A DNA stretch of 64,000 nucleotides from Agrobacterium rubi TR3 = NBRC 13261 (GTDB lineage: Bacteria; Pseudomonadota; Alphaproteobacteria; Rhizobiales; Rhizobiaceae). The notes under the pieces are model-generated. The model was given only the letters and a program-made list of their open reading frames with translations. It was not told the DNA's origin and ran no database searches. Below are positions 7,665 through 16,450 of the stretch, piece after piece (within the stretch, counting starts at the first letter, position 1; every line of letters begins with the position of its first letter). The position numbers and the translations under genes are program-made. Where the stretch lies: contig NZ_BBJU01000003.1 of assembly GCF_000739935.1 (NCBI RefSeq), positions 1-64,000 on the forward strand, read 5' to 3'.

Positions 7665-8867
7665 TTACTTCTGCTCGTGCAGAATGGCGACGCCCGGAAG
7701 GACCTTGCCTTCCATCCACTCCAGGAATGCGCCGCCTGCGGTGGAGATGTAGGTAAAGTCATCTGCCACGCCTGCGTGGTTCAGTGCGGCCACCGTATCG
7801 CCACCACCGGCGACGGAGACGAGTTTGCCGTTTCTCGTACATTCTGCTGCGTGCTGGGCAGCGGCGACGGTTGCCTTGTCGAAGGGAGCGATTTCGAAGG
7901 CGCCGAGGGGTCCGTTCCAGACGAGGGTTTCAGCACGGGAAATCCAGCCCTTGATGGCTTCAACGGACTTCGGACCGACGTCCAGAACCATCGCATCGTC
8001 AGGGATTTCGTTGATATCGACGACTTCGTTTTCAGCATTGGCCTTGAATTCGCGCGCGATCACGCCGTCTTCCGGCAGCACGATGGCGCAGCCGGCGGTG
8101 GCGGCTTCGATCATGATCTGCTTGGCGGTTTCAGCCAGATCATGCTCACAGAGCGACTTGCCGACATGGGTGCCGCGTGCAGCGAGGAAGGTGTTGGCCA
8201 TGCCACCGCCGATGACCAGCGCATCGACTTTCTTGACGAGGTTCATCAGCAGGTCGATCTTGGAAGAGACTTTTGCACCGCCGACGATGGCAACAACCGG
8301 GCGAGCAGGTGCGCCGAGGCCTTTTTCCAATGCCTCAAGCTCCGCCTGCATGGTGCGACCGGCGTAAGCGGGCAGGTGGCGGGCGAGGCCTTCTGTGGAG
8401 GCATGGGCGCGGTGAGCAGCCGAAAACGCATCGTTGACGTAGATATCGCCGTTCTTGGCAAGCTCCGCGACGAAAGCGGCGTCATTCTTCTCTTCGCCCT
8501 TGTGGAAGCGGGTGTTTTCCAGAAGCAGGATATCGCCATTGTTCATCTTTGCCACCGCATCGGCAGCAGGCGCGCCGATGGCCTCGGAGGCGAAATGCAC
8601 GCTGTGGCCCAGAATCTCTTCCACCGACGAGGTGATGAGGGAAAGCGACATATCGGCGACGGGCTCACCCTTCGGGCGGCCGAAATGGGCCAGCAGAATG
8701 ACTTTCGCGCCTTTTTTCGACAGTTCGAGAATGGTGGGCGCAACGCGCTCGATGCGGGTCTTGTCCGTTACCTTTCCGTCGGCAACCGGCACGTTGAGAT
8801 CAACGCGGACGAGAACGCGCTTTCCGGAGATGTCAGTGAGGTGATCGAGGGTCTTGAAGGCGGGCAT
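7665..8867 (-). CDS. pgk: Phosphoglycerate kinase
   Basis: A 400-residue enzyme of glycolysis and gluconeogenesis that transfers phosphate between 1,3-bisphosphoglycerate and ADP. Length and sequence are standard: the N-terminal [11 protein letters not shown] substrate-binding segment near residue 20, [10 protein letters not shown] near 60, [12 protein letters not shown] near 200, and the nucleotide-binding end segment [13 protein letters not shown] near 360. It is flanked by the antiporter gene upstream (75-base gap) and fba downstream, both on the minus strand. Confidence 0.97.
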   Translation of the reverse strand: MPAFKTLDHLTDISGKRVLVRVDLNVPVADGKVTDKTRIERVAPTILELSKKGAKVILLAHFGRPKGEPVADMSLSLITSSVEEILGHSVHFASEAIGAPAADAVAKMNNGDILLLENTRFHKGEEKNDAAFVAELAKNGDIYVNDAFSAAHRAHASTEGLARHLPAYAGRTMQAELEALEKGLGAPARPVVAIVGGAKVSSKIDLLMNLVKKVDALVIGGGMANTFLAARGTHVGKSLCEHDLAETAKQIMIEAATAGCAIVLPEDGVIAREFKANAENEVVDINEIPDDAMVLDVGPKSVEAIKGWISRAETLVWNGPLGAFEIAPFDKATVAAAQHAAECTRNGKLVSVAGGGDTVAALNHAGVADDFTYISTAGGAFLEWMEGKVLPGVAILHEQK

Positions 8868-8942
8868 ATATCGATCCTGATGTCGTTGAACGGGATGGGT
8901 TTGCGGGCGAACATACTATGCCTGACCGGTGGTGCAAGTCGC

Positions 8943-10823
8943 TCAGTCATCATTTTCTGCCAGAGAAGTGTCCGGTGTCGATGCTGGTATCTTGGTACCG
9001 GAGGTGGTTGCCTCGCGGACCTGCTTCCGTTTTGCTCGTCTTGCGCGGCTGCGCTGGATGATTTCCTTCAGGTTGATGAAGACCGGGAGTTCGGTTGCCG
9101 GTTCCACCGGTTCCAGTGAGATGCCGACGCTGGAAATGGCGTGGTTTTCATCGAGATCGCGAACGATCAGAATGAGGGAACCCAACCGCACGCGATCGGC
9201 ATATTCGGCCTTGCCACCGAAGCGGCTCTGGATGAGTTCGCCGACCGTCAGCGATAGTTCTTGTGTAGAGAGCAGACCGGGGCCGTAAGACGCATCCAGC
9301 TCTTTTGCCGGGCGCTGGGGGGAGATGGCGAAGGTGCCGAAAATATCCTCGTCATCTTTAGTTACCGGTTTGGCGCTGGCGAACAGACGGTCCAGAAGGC
9401 GGGTATAGCTGGGCATGACGAAGAGATAGACCAGATCGTTTTCCCGCAGGCGGCCCGCATATTGATAACGGATGGATTTGCCGTCCCGCACCACCAGCGA
9501 GGGCATAGCCCAGCGGGGAATACGCTCCCCCTGAAGCACGGCGCTGCCCTTGGCGACGCGGTAGGAGATGAGTTCGTGGTTGGCGGTGCCGGGCAGGTCC
9601 ACCTCTAGCTTATCCACATCACCCATACGCGGTGGCACGATGAGGCCGAGCCGGGTGGCGACGGGCTTGATGGTCCAGCCCTGTATCAAAAGCGAGACGA
9701 GCACGATGATGAAGGCCGCGTTGAAATAGGTTTCGGCACCTTGTAACCCGCCCAATGCCGGAAGGATGGCGAGCAGAATGGAGACGGCACCGCGCAGGCC
9801 GACCCATGCGACGAAAGTGGTTTCCTGCTGGGTGTAGTTGAATGGCAGGAGGCTGAGCCAGACGGCGAGCGGTCGTGCGATGAAGATGAGGAACAGCGCG
9901 AGCAGAACGGCTGGTATGATGATAACGGGGAATTGCGACGGCGTGGCGAGGAGACCGAGCATCAGGAACATGATGATCTGCGCCAGCCATGTCATGCCCT
10001 CATGGAAGCGGCGGATGGCGCCCTTGGCAAAGACGGTGCGGTTGCCGGCAATGATGCCCGCCACATAGACCGCCAGAAAGCCGCTGCCATGCAGGGCGCC
10101 GGTGAAGGAAAAGACGAGAAGCGCCAGCGCCAGAACGAGAATCGGCACCAGGCCGCGGTCCACCTGAAAACGGTTGACGACACTGGCAATCATCCATCCG
10201 CCAGCCAAGCCGAAGATGACGCCGAGCCCCATTTCCTGGACGAACAGCAGAAGAAAGCTGGTATCGAAGCCCGCGAGGCCCTGACCCTTTGCCACCACCT
10301 CCACCAGCGCAATGGTGAGAAAGATGGCCATGGGATCGTTGGTGCCGGATTCGACTTCGAGCGTGGAGCGGACCTGATCGCGGATATGGATGCCGCCGAT
10401 GCGCAATAGGAAGAAGACCGCCGCGGCATCGGTGGAAGCGACGATGGAGCCGAGAAGCAGGCCTTCCAGCCAGGAAAAGCCGAGCAGCAAAGCTGCGGCA
10501 CCAGCGAAAAAGATCGAGGTCAGCACCACGCCGACAGTGGCCAGCGAAATGGACGGCCCTGCCGCCAGCCTGAAGGACTGGACGGAGGTGCCGAAGCCGC
10601 TATCGAACAGGATGACAGCCAGCACCAGCGAGCCCAGCATATAGGCCAGCGGATTGTTGCTAAAATGAATGCCGAGGCCATCGGTGCCAGCGGCAAGGCC
10701 GATCATCAGAAAGAGGAGCAGCAGTGGCGCGCCGAAGCGATAGGCGATGAGGCTGGAAAAGGCAGCGACAAGAACGAGGACGGTGGCGACCAGCAGTAAG
10801 ATGTAAAACGATTCCACGCACAC
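8943..10823 (-). CDS. cvrA: Potassium/proton antiporter, NhaP2/CvrA type
   Basis: A 626-residue protein. Residues about 1–395 form twelve or more membrane helices of the CPA1 cation:proton antiporter family, with the ion-site region STDAAAVFFLL and the following ESGTNDP. The cytosolic C-terminus has a TrkA-C-like segment (NHELISYRVAKGSAVLQGERIP) and a CorC/HlyC-type end domain (TVGELIQSRFGG...), the arrangement seen in CvrA/NhaP2, which exports K+ or Na+ in exchange for protons. GTG start. It sits between pgk and higBA and splits the glycolytic cluster. Symbol assigned by domain layout; ion specificity is inferred. Confidence 0.85.
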   Translation of the reverse strand: MCVESFYILLLVATVLVLVAAFSSLIAYRFGAPLLLLFLMIGLAAGTDGLGIHFSNNPLAYMLGSLVLAVILFDSGFGTSVQSFRLAAGPSISLATVGVVLTSIFFAGAAALLLGFSWLEGLLLGSIVASTDAAAVFFLLRIGGIHIRDQVRSTLEVESGTNDPMAIFLTIALVEVVAKGQGLAGFDTSFLLLFVQEMGLGVIFGLAGGWMIASVVNRFQVDRGLVPILVLALALLVFSFTGALHGSGFLAVYVAGIIAGNRTVFAKGAIRRFHEGMTWLAQIIMFLMLGLLATPSQFPVIIIPAVLLALFLIFIARPLAVWLSLLPFNYTQQETTFVAWVGLRGAVSILLAILPALGGLQGAETYFNAAFIIVLVSLLIQGWTIKPVATRLGLIVPPRMGDVDKLEVDLPGTANHELISYRVAKGSAVLQGERIPRWAMPSLVVRDGKSIRYQYAGRLRENDLVYLFVMPSYTRLLDRLFASAKPVTKDDEDIFGTFAISPQRPAKELDASYGPGLLSTQELSLTVGELIQSRFGGKAEYADRVRLGSLILIVRDLDENHAISSVGISLEPVEPATELPVFINLKEIIQRSRARRAKRKQVREATTSGTKIPASTPDTSLAENDD

Positions 10824-11107
10824 GTCCCTTCATGAAGGCCGCATGGCGCACATGCTCCCGCACGTCAGCAGTCAATGCGCCACGTTTTGGACGGCCACGG
10901 CGCATGGGTTTCGCGCGGCGGGCAGGGCAAGGCGAGGTGTATCGAGTGATACGGCAGGGCACGATGCGCAACGCACACGCGACCGAATCCCTAGAGGCGA
11001 TTTTTCCGAGGCAAAATGGACCAGAGCAAGGCGAGCGGGGAGGAAAATGACGCTTTTGCCCATCGATTTGACGTCACGGCAGCTGGCTATCGAGTGTATA
11101 GTGTAGC
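10824..11107. other. Intergenic stretch between the antiporter gene and higBA
   Basis: About 280 bases before the higBA promoter. Short frames exist on both strands but none has a convincing ribosome-binding site plus recognisable sequence; a 19-codon frame at 11047 follows GGGGAGGAAA but resembles nothing I know. It probably holds the promoter of the antiporter gene. Confidence 0.4.
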
Positions 11108-11136
11108 TTGACACTTTTCGCGTTGTTGGGTAGTTT
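11108..11136 (+). promoter_or_regulatory. Promoter of higBA
   Basis: TTGACA at 11108–11113 and TAGTTT at 11131–11136, 17 bases apart. The expected start point, about 11143, coincides with the higB ATG, implying a leaderless message. The AGTGT (11101–11105) and ACACT arms around the -35 element form a small inverted repeat that could be the HigA operator. Confidence 0.55.
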
Positions 11137-11143
11137 TAAACTC

Positions 11144-11434
11144 ATGAAAATCCGAAACGTGATCCATAAGGGTTTGCGCCGTTTGATTGAGGACGATGAC
11201 GCGTCCGGCTTGCAGGCGGCCGTGGTGCCGAAACTGCTTCGCATTGTCTCTTTCCTTCAGGATATGGAACGCGAAGACGAATTACGCACGGTTCCGAGCT
11301 GGAAGGCGCATCAGCTGACCGGTGATCGCAAGGGCACCTGGAGCCTGTTCGTTACAAAGAACTGGCGGATCACGCTGCGGATCGATCAAGCGGAAATCGA
11401 GATTGTCGATCTCGACTATGAAGACTATCACTAG
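11144..11434 (+). CDS. higB: HigB-type toxin, RelE/ParE superfamily
   Basis: A 96-residue protein starting MKIRNVIHKGLRRLIEDDDASGL, the characteristic opening of the HigB plasmid-maintenance killer family. The rest (HQLTGDRKGTWSLFVTKNWRITLRI...VDLDYEDYH) matches the RelE-like fold that cuts mRNA in the ribosome. The ATG at 11144 is chosen because an upstream in-frame TTG at 11108 is the -35 element. No ribosome-binding site precedes it. The antitoxin gene follows nine bases downstream, toxin first, as in other hig modules. Confidence 0.9.
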   Translation: MKIRNVIHKGLRRLIEDDDASGLQAAVVPKLLRIVSFLQDMEREDELRTVPSWKAHQLTGDRKGTWSLFVTKNWRITLRIDQAEIEIVDLDYEDYH

Positions 11435-11443
11435 GAGGTGGCT

Positions 11444-11776
11444 ATGAATGCGATGCAAGGCATCCGCCTGAAAAACCCCGCTCACCCCGGCGGTTTCATC
11501 AAAAGCGAGATTATCGAACCGCTAGGCCTGTCTGTCACGGCTGCGGCGCAGGTCCTCGGTGTCACGAGAGCGGCCTTGTCGGCTCTGCTGAATGAACGCT
11601 CGCATCTCTCTTCGGAGATGGCGTTGAGAATCGAGAAAGCCTTCGGTGTGTCCATGGATACGTTGATGAGGATGCAGAACAGCTTTGATATTGCGCAGGC
11701 GCGCAAGCGGGAAGGCGAGATCAATGTCGCGCCGTTCAGCGGCAAGCCAATCGATCAGCAGACCGCGCTGGGCTGA
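11444..11776 (+). CDS. higA: HigA-type antitoxin, Xre-family regulator
   Basis: A 110-residue DNA-binding protein. The opening GIRLKNPAHPGGFIKSEIIEPLGLSVTAAA is the HigA signature, followed by a helix-turn-helix (AQVLGVTRAALSALLNERSHLSSEMALRIEKAFG). It should neutralise HigB and repress the operon. AGGAGG five bases upstream fixes the ATG at 11444, so antitoxin translation looks much stronger than toxin translation. The C-terminal 25 residues (REGEINVAPFSGKPIDQQTALG) are a little longer than usual. Confidence 0.92.
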   Translation: MNAMQGIRLKNPAHPGGFIKSEIIEPLGLSVTAAAQVLGVTRAALSALLNERSHLSSEMALRIEKAFGVSMDTLMRMQNSFDIAQARKREGEINVAPFSGKPIDQQTALG

Positions 11777-11801
11777 CCTGAAAACTGATGTCCCAAAACA
11801 C

Positions 11802-11833
11802 AAAACCCGGCAGGATTGCTCCCGCCGGGTTTT
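11802..11833. terminator. Bidirectional terminator between higA and gap
   Basis: AAAACCCGGC-aggattgctccc-GCCGGGTTTT: perfect ten-base arms with an A-run and a T-run, serving the convergent higBA and gap transcripts. Confidence 0.9.
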
Positions 11834-11856
11834 GCTTATTTACTATCTGCGAAAAA

Positions 11857-12867
11857 TCAGATGGTCTTGGCCAGTGCCACTGCCGTGTCGGACATGCGGT
11901 TGGAGAAGCCCCATTCGTTGTCGTACCAAGTGAGGATACGCACGAAGTTGCCTTCCATGACCTTTGTCTGGTCCGTTGCGAAGATGGAGGAGTGGCTGTC
12001 GTGGTTGAAGTCACGGGAGACCAGCGGCTCGTCCGTATAGCCCAAGATGCCCTTCAGCGCGCCGTTGGAGGCGGACTTGATGGCGTTGTTGATTTCCTCG
12101 ACGGTCGTTGCCTTCTTGGCGACAAACTTGAAGTCGACGACCGAGACGTTTGGCGTTGGAACGCGGATCGATGTGCCGTCGAGCTTGCCCTTGAGGTGCG
12201 GCAGCACGAGGCCAACGGCCTTGGCGGCACCTGTCGAGGTCGGGATCATGGACAGGGCTGCTGCGCGGGCGCGGTACAGGTCCTTGTGCATGGTGTCCAG
12301 CGTTGGCTGGTCGCCGGTGTAGGAGTGAATCGTGGTCATGAAGCCGTGGTCGATACCGACGAGGTCATCCAGAACTTTGACGACTGGAACCAGGCAGTTT
12401 GTAGTGCAGGATGCGTTGGAGATGACGAGGTGATCCTTCGTCAGCTGGTCGTGGTTGACACCGAAGACGACCGTCAGATCTGCACCTTCGGCAGGCGCCG
12501 AGATGATGACGCGCTTTGCGCCAGCGGTCAGGTGAGCGGCGGCCTTGTCGCGGGCAACGAAGATGCCTGTGCATTCCAGCGCGATATCGACGCCGAGTTC
12601 CTTGTGCGGCAGCTGGGCCGGATCGCGCACGGCTGTGACCTTGATCGGCTTGCCACCGGCCACGATGATCGTGTCGCCTTCGACCTTCACGTCAGCCGGG
12701 AACTTGCCGTGGATGCTGTCGTAGCGGAGCAGATGCGCATTCGTTTCGACCGGGCCGAGGTCGTTGATGGCAACGACTTCGATATCCGTGCGGCCGGATT
12801 CCACGATGGCGCGAAGGACGTTACGGCCGATGCGGCCAAAACCGTTAATGGCAACTTTTACAGTCAT
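11857..12867 (-). CDS. gap: Glyceraldehyde-3-phosphate dehydrogenase
   Basis: A 336-residue NAD-dependent enzyme that oxidises and phosphorylates glyceraldehyde 3-phosphate. The N-terminus [12 protein letters not shown] binds the cofactor and the catalytic cysteine is C154 in SNASCTTNC; the later [10 protein letters not shown] and SWYDNEWG-like (TWYDNEWG) segments are present. ATG 12867 is chosen because AGGGAG lies seven bases upstream. It is 93 bases downstream of tkt on the same strand, so the two are probably cotranscribed. Confidence 0.97.
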   Translation of the reverse strand: MTVKVAINGFGRIGRNVLRAIVESGRTDIEVVAINDLGPVETNAHLLRYDSIHGKFPADVKVEGDTIIVAGGKPIKVTAVRDPAQLPHKELGVDIALECTGIFVARDKAAAHLTAGAKRVIISAPAEGADLTVVFGVNHDQLTKDHLVISNASCTTNCLVPVVKVLDDLVGIDHGFMTTIHSYTGDQPTLDTMHKDLYRARAAALSMIPTSTGAAKAVGLVLPHLKGKLDGTSIRVPTPNVSVVDFKFVAKKATTVEEINNAIKSASNGALKGILGYTDEPLVSRDFNHDSHSSIFATDQTKVMEGNFVRILTWYDNEWGFSNRMSDTAVALAKTI

Positions 12868-12960
12868 TGAGATACTCCCTGTCAATATCGTCGAATTTTG
12901 TTTGAAATGCTTGGAGTGGCGACACTGCTTGTCGCGCCGCTCCAGATTCTATTCAGGCCG

Positions 12961-14943
12961 TTAGCCGAGCTTTTCTTCTGCGGCAGCAACGACGGCTTCT
13001 GCCGTGATGCCGAACTGCTTGTAGAGATCCTTGGCCGGTGCGGATGCGCCGAAGGAGTGCATGCCGACAAACGCGCCGTCATTGCCGATGAAGTAATCCC
13101 AGCCCTGACGAATAGCGGCTTCGACACCAACCTTGACCGGCGAGTTGCCGATGATCGCCTTGCGATAGGTTTCTGGCTGTTCCTTGAACAGTTCAAAGCA
13201 CGGGACCGATACAACGCGGGTGGAGATGCCCTTGACCTTGAGGTCGGCGGCAGCCTTCAGCGCAATCTCGACTTCCGAACCGGATGCAAAGATCGAGACC
13301 TTGGCGTCGCTTGCCGAAACCAACTCATATGCGCCGTAGGAGACGAGGTTCTTTTCCTCGTAGTCCTTGCGGGCCGGAGCCAGGTTCTGGCGGGTCAGCG
13401 CTAGGGCAGATGGGCGGTTCTTCTGGTGCAGCGCGAACTGCCAGGCTTCCGCCGTTTCCGTCTCATCCGCAGGGCGGAAGACGAGAAGGTTCGGAATAGC
13501 GCGAAGCGCTGCGATCTGCTCGACCGGCTGGTGGGTTGGGCCGTCTTCACCAACGCCGATCGAGTCGTGCGTCAGAACGTGAACGACGCGGATGCCCATG
13601 AGGGCTGCCAGGCGGATGGACGGGCGGCAATAATCCGAGAAGATCAGAAAGCCGCCAGCGTAAGGAATAAGACCGCCATGCAGTGCGATACCGTTCATGG
13701 CTGCTGCCATGCCGTGTTCGCGGATACCGTAGTGGAGGTAACGGCCTGAGAAATCGGTCGGTGTGATCGACTTCATCTGGCTGGTCTTGGTATTGTTGGA
13801 AGGCGTCAGGTCGGCAGAGCCGCCGATCGTTTCGGCCAGAATGCCGTTGATGACTTCGAGCGTGTCTTCGGATGCCTTGCGGGTGGCAACCGTTGGGTTG
13901 TCGGCGGCAACCTTCTTCTTGAAGGCGTCGATGGAGCTGTCGAAATTACCGGTCAGGTCACCGGCAAAGCGGCGCTTGAACTCGGCCTTCTTGTCGGCGT
14001 CGGTCGCTTCCAGGCGAGCTTCCCACTCCTGACGCGTCTTGGTGGAGCGCAGGCCGGCCAGACGCCATGCATCGAGCACGTCCTCTGGAATGACGAAGGG
14101 TTCTGCTTCCCAGTTCAGGCTCTTGCGGGCAGCTGCGATTTCTTCGGCACCCAGCGGGTTGCCGTGCACCTTGTGTGTGCCCTGCTTGTTCGGCGCGCCA
14201 AAACCGATGATGGTCTTGCAGGCTATGAAGGTCGGGCGGTCGGATGCGTGAGCGGCTTCGATAGCATTGGCAATTGCTTCCGGGTCGTGACCGTCGATCT
14301 CGATTGTGTTCCAGTGAACAGCCTTGAAGCGGGCGATCTGGTCTGTCGAGTCCGAGAGGCCGACTTCACCATCGATGGTGATGTTGTTGTTATCCCAGAA
14401 CAGCACGAGCTTGTTGAGCTTCAGGTGGCCAGCCAGCGCAATCGCCTCGTGGCTGATGCCTTCCATCAGGCAACCATCGCCGCACAGCGCGTAGGTAAAG
14501 TGGCTCTGAAGGTCGGAGCCGAACTCTTCTTCCAGCTTGCGCTCGGCAATGGCCATGCCGACGGCATTGGCGATGCCCTGACCCAGCGGGCCTGTCGTGG
14601 TTTCGATGCCGGTGGCGTGGTGGTATTCCGGGTGACCAGCGGTCTTGGAACCCAGCTGACGGAAACGCTTGATCTCGTCGATCGTCATGTCCTCATAGCC
14701 TGTGAGGTAGAGGAGCGAGTAAAGCAGCATAGAGCCGTGACCGGCAGACAGCACGAAGCGGTCGCGGTCTGGCCACTGCCATGCCTTCGGATCGAATTTC
14801 AGGTATCGGGTGAAAAGGACCGTGGCCACATCCGCAGCGCCCAATGGCAGGCCGGGGTGGCCAGAATTGGCCTTCTCCACAGCATCCATGGCAAGAAATC
14901 GGATTGCATTGGCCATCCGGTCGTGTTTGTCGCGAGAAATCAT
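12961..14943 (-). CDS. tkt: Transketolase
   Basis: A 660-residue thiamine-diphosphate enzyme of the pentose phosphate pathway that moves two-carbon units between sugar phosphates. The cofactor motif GDGCLMEG is at about 154–161 with the closing NN in [17 protein letters not shown] near residue 28 and the second-domain [17 protein letters not shown] are diagnostic. The start MISRDKHD at 14943 fits family alignments; an in-frame ATG 17 codons upstream cannot be excluded. First gene of a tkt–gap operon. Confidence 0.96.
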   Translation of the reverse strand: MISRDKHDRMANAIRFLAMDAVEKANSGHPGLPLGAADVATVLFTRYLKFDPKAWQWPDRDRFVLSAGHGSMLLYSLLYLTGYEDMTIDEIKRFRQLGSKTAGHPEYHHATGIETTTGPLGQGIANAVGMAIAERKLEEEFGSDLQSHFTYALCGDGCLMEGISHEAIALAGHLKLNKLVLFWDNNNITIDGEVGLSDSTDQIARFKAVHWNTIEIDGHDPEAIANAIEAAHASDRPTFIACKTIIGFGAPNKQGTHKVHGNPLGAEEIAAARKSLNWEAEPFVIPEDVLDAWRLAGLRSTKTRQEWEARLEATDADKKAEFKRRFAGDLTGNFDSSIDAFKKKVAADNPTVATRKASEDTLEVINGILAETIGGSADLTPSNNTKTSQMKSITPTDFSGRYLHYGIREHGMAAAMNGIALHGGLIPYAGGFLIFSDYCRPSIRLAALMGIRVVHVLTHDSIGVGEDGPTHQPVEQIAALRAIPNLLVFRPADETETAEAWQFALHQKNRPSALALTRQNLAPARKDYEEKNLVSYGAYELVSASDAKVSIFASGSEVEIALKAAADLKVKGISTRVVSVPCFELFKEQPETYRKAIIGNSPVKVGVEAAIRQGWDYFIGNDGAFVGMHSFGASAPAKDLYKQFGITAEAVVAAAEEKLG

Positions 14944-15172
14944 GGCTTTTCCGTCTGTTCCGGGTGAAAGGAGATAGCCGTTATGACTATCCAAAAAGCG
15001 GTTTGATGCATAGCAGGTAGGGCGGTGCTGTCAATAAAACGAGGGGCGCTTGCAGTTCGATCGGCAACAAAAATCGTTTCGTATTTTGGCAATATTCGGG
15101 CCACCGCCCACATTCGGCCCTTGCCGCGCTGCATTCATCCACAGCGCAAAGTGTTTGAATGTATTGGTTTGA

Positions 15173-15200
15173 TTGACGTGGGCGTTAATCAGGTCATATC
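15173..15200 (+). promoter_or_regulatory. Probable promoter of the DUF4164–zapA transcript
   Basis: TTGACG and CATATC 16 bases apart, about 65 bases upstream of the DUF4164 start codon, in the 324-base divergent region shared with tkt. Confidence 0.45.
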
Positions 15201-15267
15201 GTGCAAGCGCCCTGATTGACACCAAGAGACAACGATTCGGCTTGGCTCTGGCGGTTTGGAAGAAACG

Positions 15268-15540
15268 ATGACGGCGGAAAAAACCATACAGATTGCGTTG
15301 ACGGAGCTCAGCTCTGCCATCAACAACCTTGAGAACGCGATCGATATGCGGATCGAGCGCCAGCGGGAAAATGGCGAGGTCGAGAGCGAAGTGAAGCGTG
15401 TGCATGTGGACCGTGCGCGGCTGGCGCAGGAGCTTGACCAGTCGCAATTTCGCGCCAACCGCCTCGAGGAAGTGAACCGCGAGGTTTCCCGCCGCCTCGT
15501 GACCGCGATGGAGACGATCCGCGCAGTGCTGGATCGATAG
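15268..15540 (+). CDS. DUF4164 family coiled-coil protein
   Basis: A 90-residue protein that reads as one long amphipathic helix or coiled coil (IALTELSSAINNLENAIDMR, then a basic EVKRVHVDRARLAQELDQSQ segment). DUF4164 proteins are found directly upstream of zapA in Rhizobiales, as here (14-base gap), which suggests a role with ZapA at the division site, possibly replacing the ZapB-type partner. This role is inference from context. ATG 15268 preferred over an upstream GTG because AGAAACG precedes it and the family starts here. Confidence 0.8.
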   Translation: MTAEKTIQIALTELSSAINNLENAIDMRIERQRENGEVESEVKRVHVDRARLAQELDQSQFRANRLEEVNREVSRRLVTAMETIRAVLDR

Positions 15541-15554
15541 GGACTGAGGATATC

Positions 15555-15932
15555 ATGGCTCAAGTGACGGTAATGATTGACGGCAAGGCGTACCGCATGG
15601 CGTGCGAGGCGGGGCAGGAAGCGCACCTGACCGATCTCGCCAGCCAGTTCGACCAATATGTCGGCCATCTGAAAAGCCAGTTCGGCGAAATCGGCGATTT
15701 GCGACTGACGGTGATGGCGGGCATCATGATCACTGACGAGATGTCGGAGCTTTCCCGCAAGATCGAGGCGCTGGAAGCCAAGGTTGCCACGTTGCAGAAA
15801 AACCGCGACGGGATGGCACAAAGCAAGGCGAAAACCGAGGAAATGCTGGTGGACGCCATTTCCGAACTGTCCACGCGGTTGAACGGAATTACGGAAAAGC
15901 TCGTGGCTCGTCCCAAGCCGGTGGTGAATTGA
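15555..15932 (+). CDS. zapA: Cell division protein ZapA
   Basis: A 125-residue protein beginning MAQVTVMIDGKAYRMACEAGQEAHL, the standard ZapA N-terminal domain, followed by a coiled coil (about residues 65–115) for tetramer formation. ZapA binds and bundles FtsZ filaments at midcell. Upstream is a DUF4164 gene and downstream the 6S RNA gene, the conserved zapA–ssrS–folate cyclo-ligase neighbourhood of proteobacteria. Confidence 0.93.
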   Translation: MAQVTVMIDGKAYRMACEAGQEAHLTDLASQFDQYVGHLKSQFGEIGDLRLTVMAGIMITDEMSELSRKIEALEAKVATLQKNRDGMAQSKAKTEEMLVDAISELSTRLNGITEKLVARPKPVVN

Positions 15933-16073
15933 GCCGTTTTCTTCGCTGCTGTTAAGCGTCGTTTTTCAAAGCCTCTATAGCAAAGCTGCGCTCGTAGGCT
16001 CCGAACGTTATTTTCCGCGATATTGCCGTCGGTTACCCCTTCCGCTACCCACAGAACCATCCTATATAGATGA

Positions 16074-16228
16074 CGCGTTCTGCGCTTCTCGACAGGAAAC
16101 TCAATCCCTGGGGCCATACTCGATCCAAAGGGAGCTGTCCCTGGCCAGGCCCGTGGGCTTGGACATATGGCGCCCACCTACGTTTGTAGGCACCCAGGAT
16201 CGTAAAACTCCATCGGTCGCCGCGGATC
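16074..16228 (+). ncRNA. ssrS: 6S RNA
   Basis: The position between zapA and the 5-formyltetrahydrofolate cyclo-ligase locus and the fold both identify 6S RNA, which mimics an open promoter and sequesters housekeeping RNA polymerase. Pairing read by eye: ATCC-CTGGG (16103 region) with CCCAGGAT (about 16193–16200), GGGCCATA with TATGGCGCCC, TCCAA with TTGGA, and an apical GGGA-gct-gTCCC hairpin. The bubble contains the 3'-strand hairpin CCTACG-ttt-GTAGG seen in alphaproteobacterial 6S RNAs. A TATATA -10 element at 16063–16068 places the start near 16074. Both ends are approximate. A CorC-type gene lies between it and the cyclo-ligase gene. Confidence 0.85.
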
Positions 16229-16450
16229 GCACTTTCTCTTTTTGATCGATATTTCAGGCTTTGGCAGGCGCCTTGCCGCCAAGGCGTGCGCTGACCGGTT
16301 TCCGCGCCATTGTTGCGGCCATGCGCCGATATCACTGTATCATTTGTTTTTCATCTGCCGGTCATTGCATTGGCGGAACAATTCCTTATTATTCGTGTTG
16401 GTATGTCCGCTCCCGCTTTCAACTATAGCGATTGTGGTTGCAGCCGCGAC

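Noticed and set aside
10843-11106. An 87-codon frame in the gap before higBA
   Set aside because: No ribosome-binding site at its start, odd composition and no recognisable domain.
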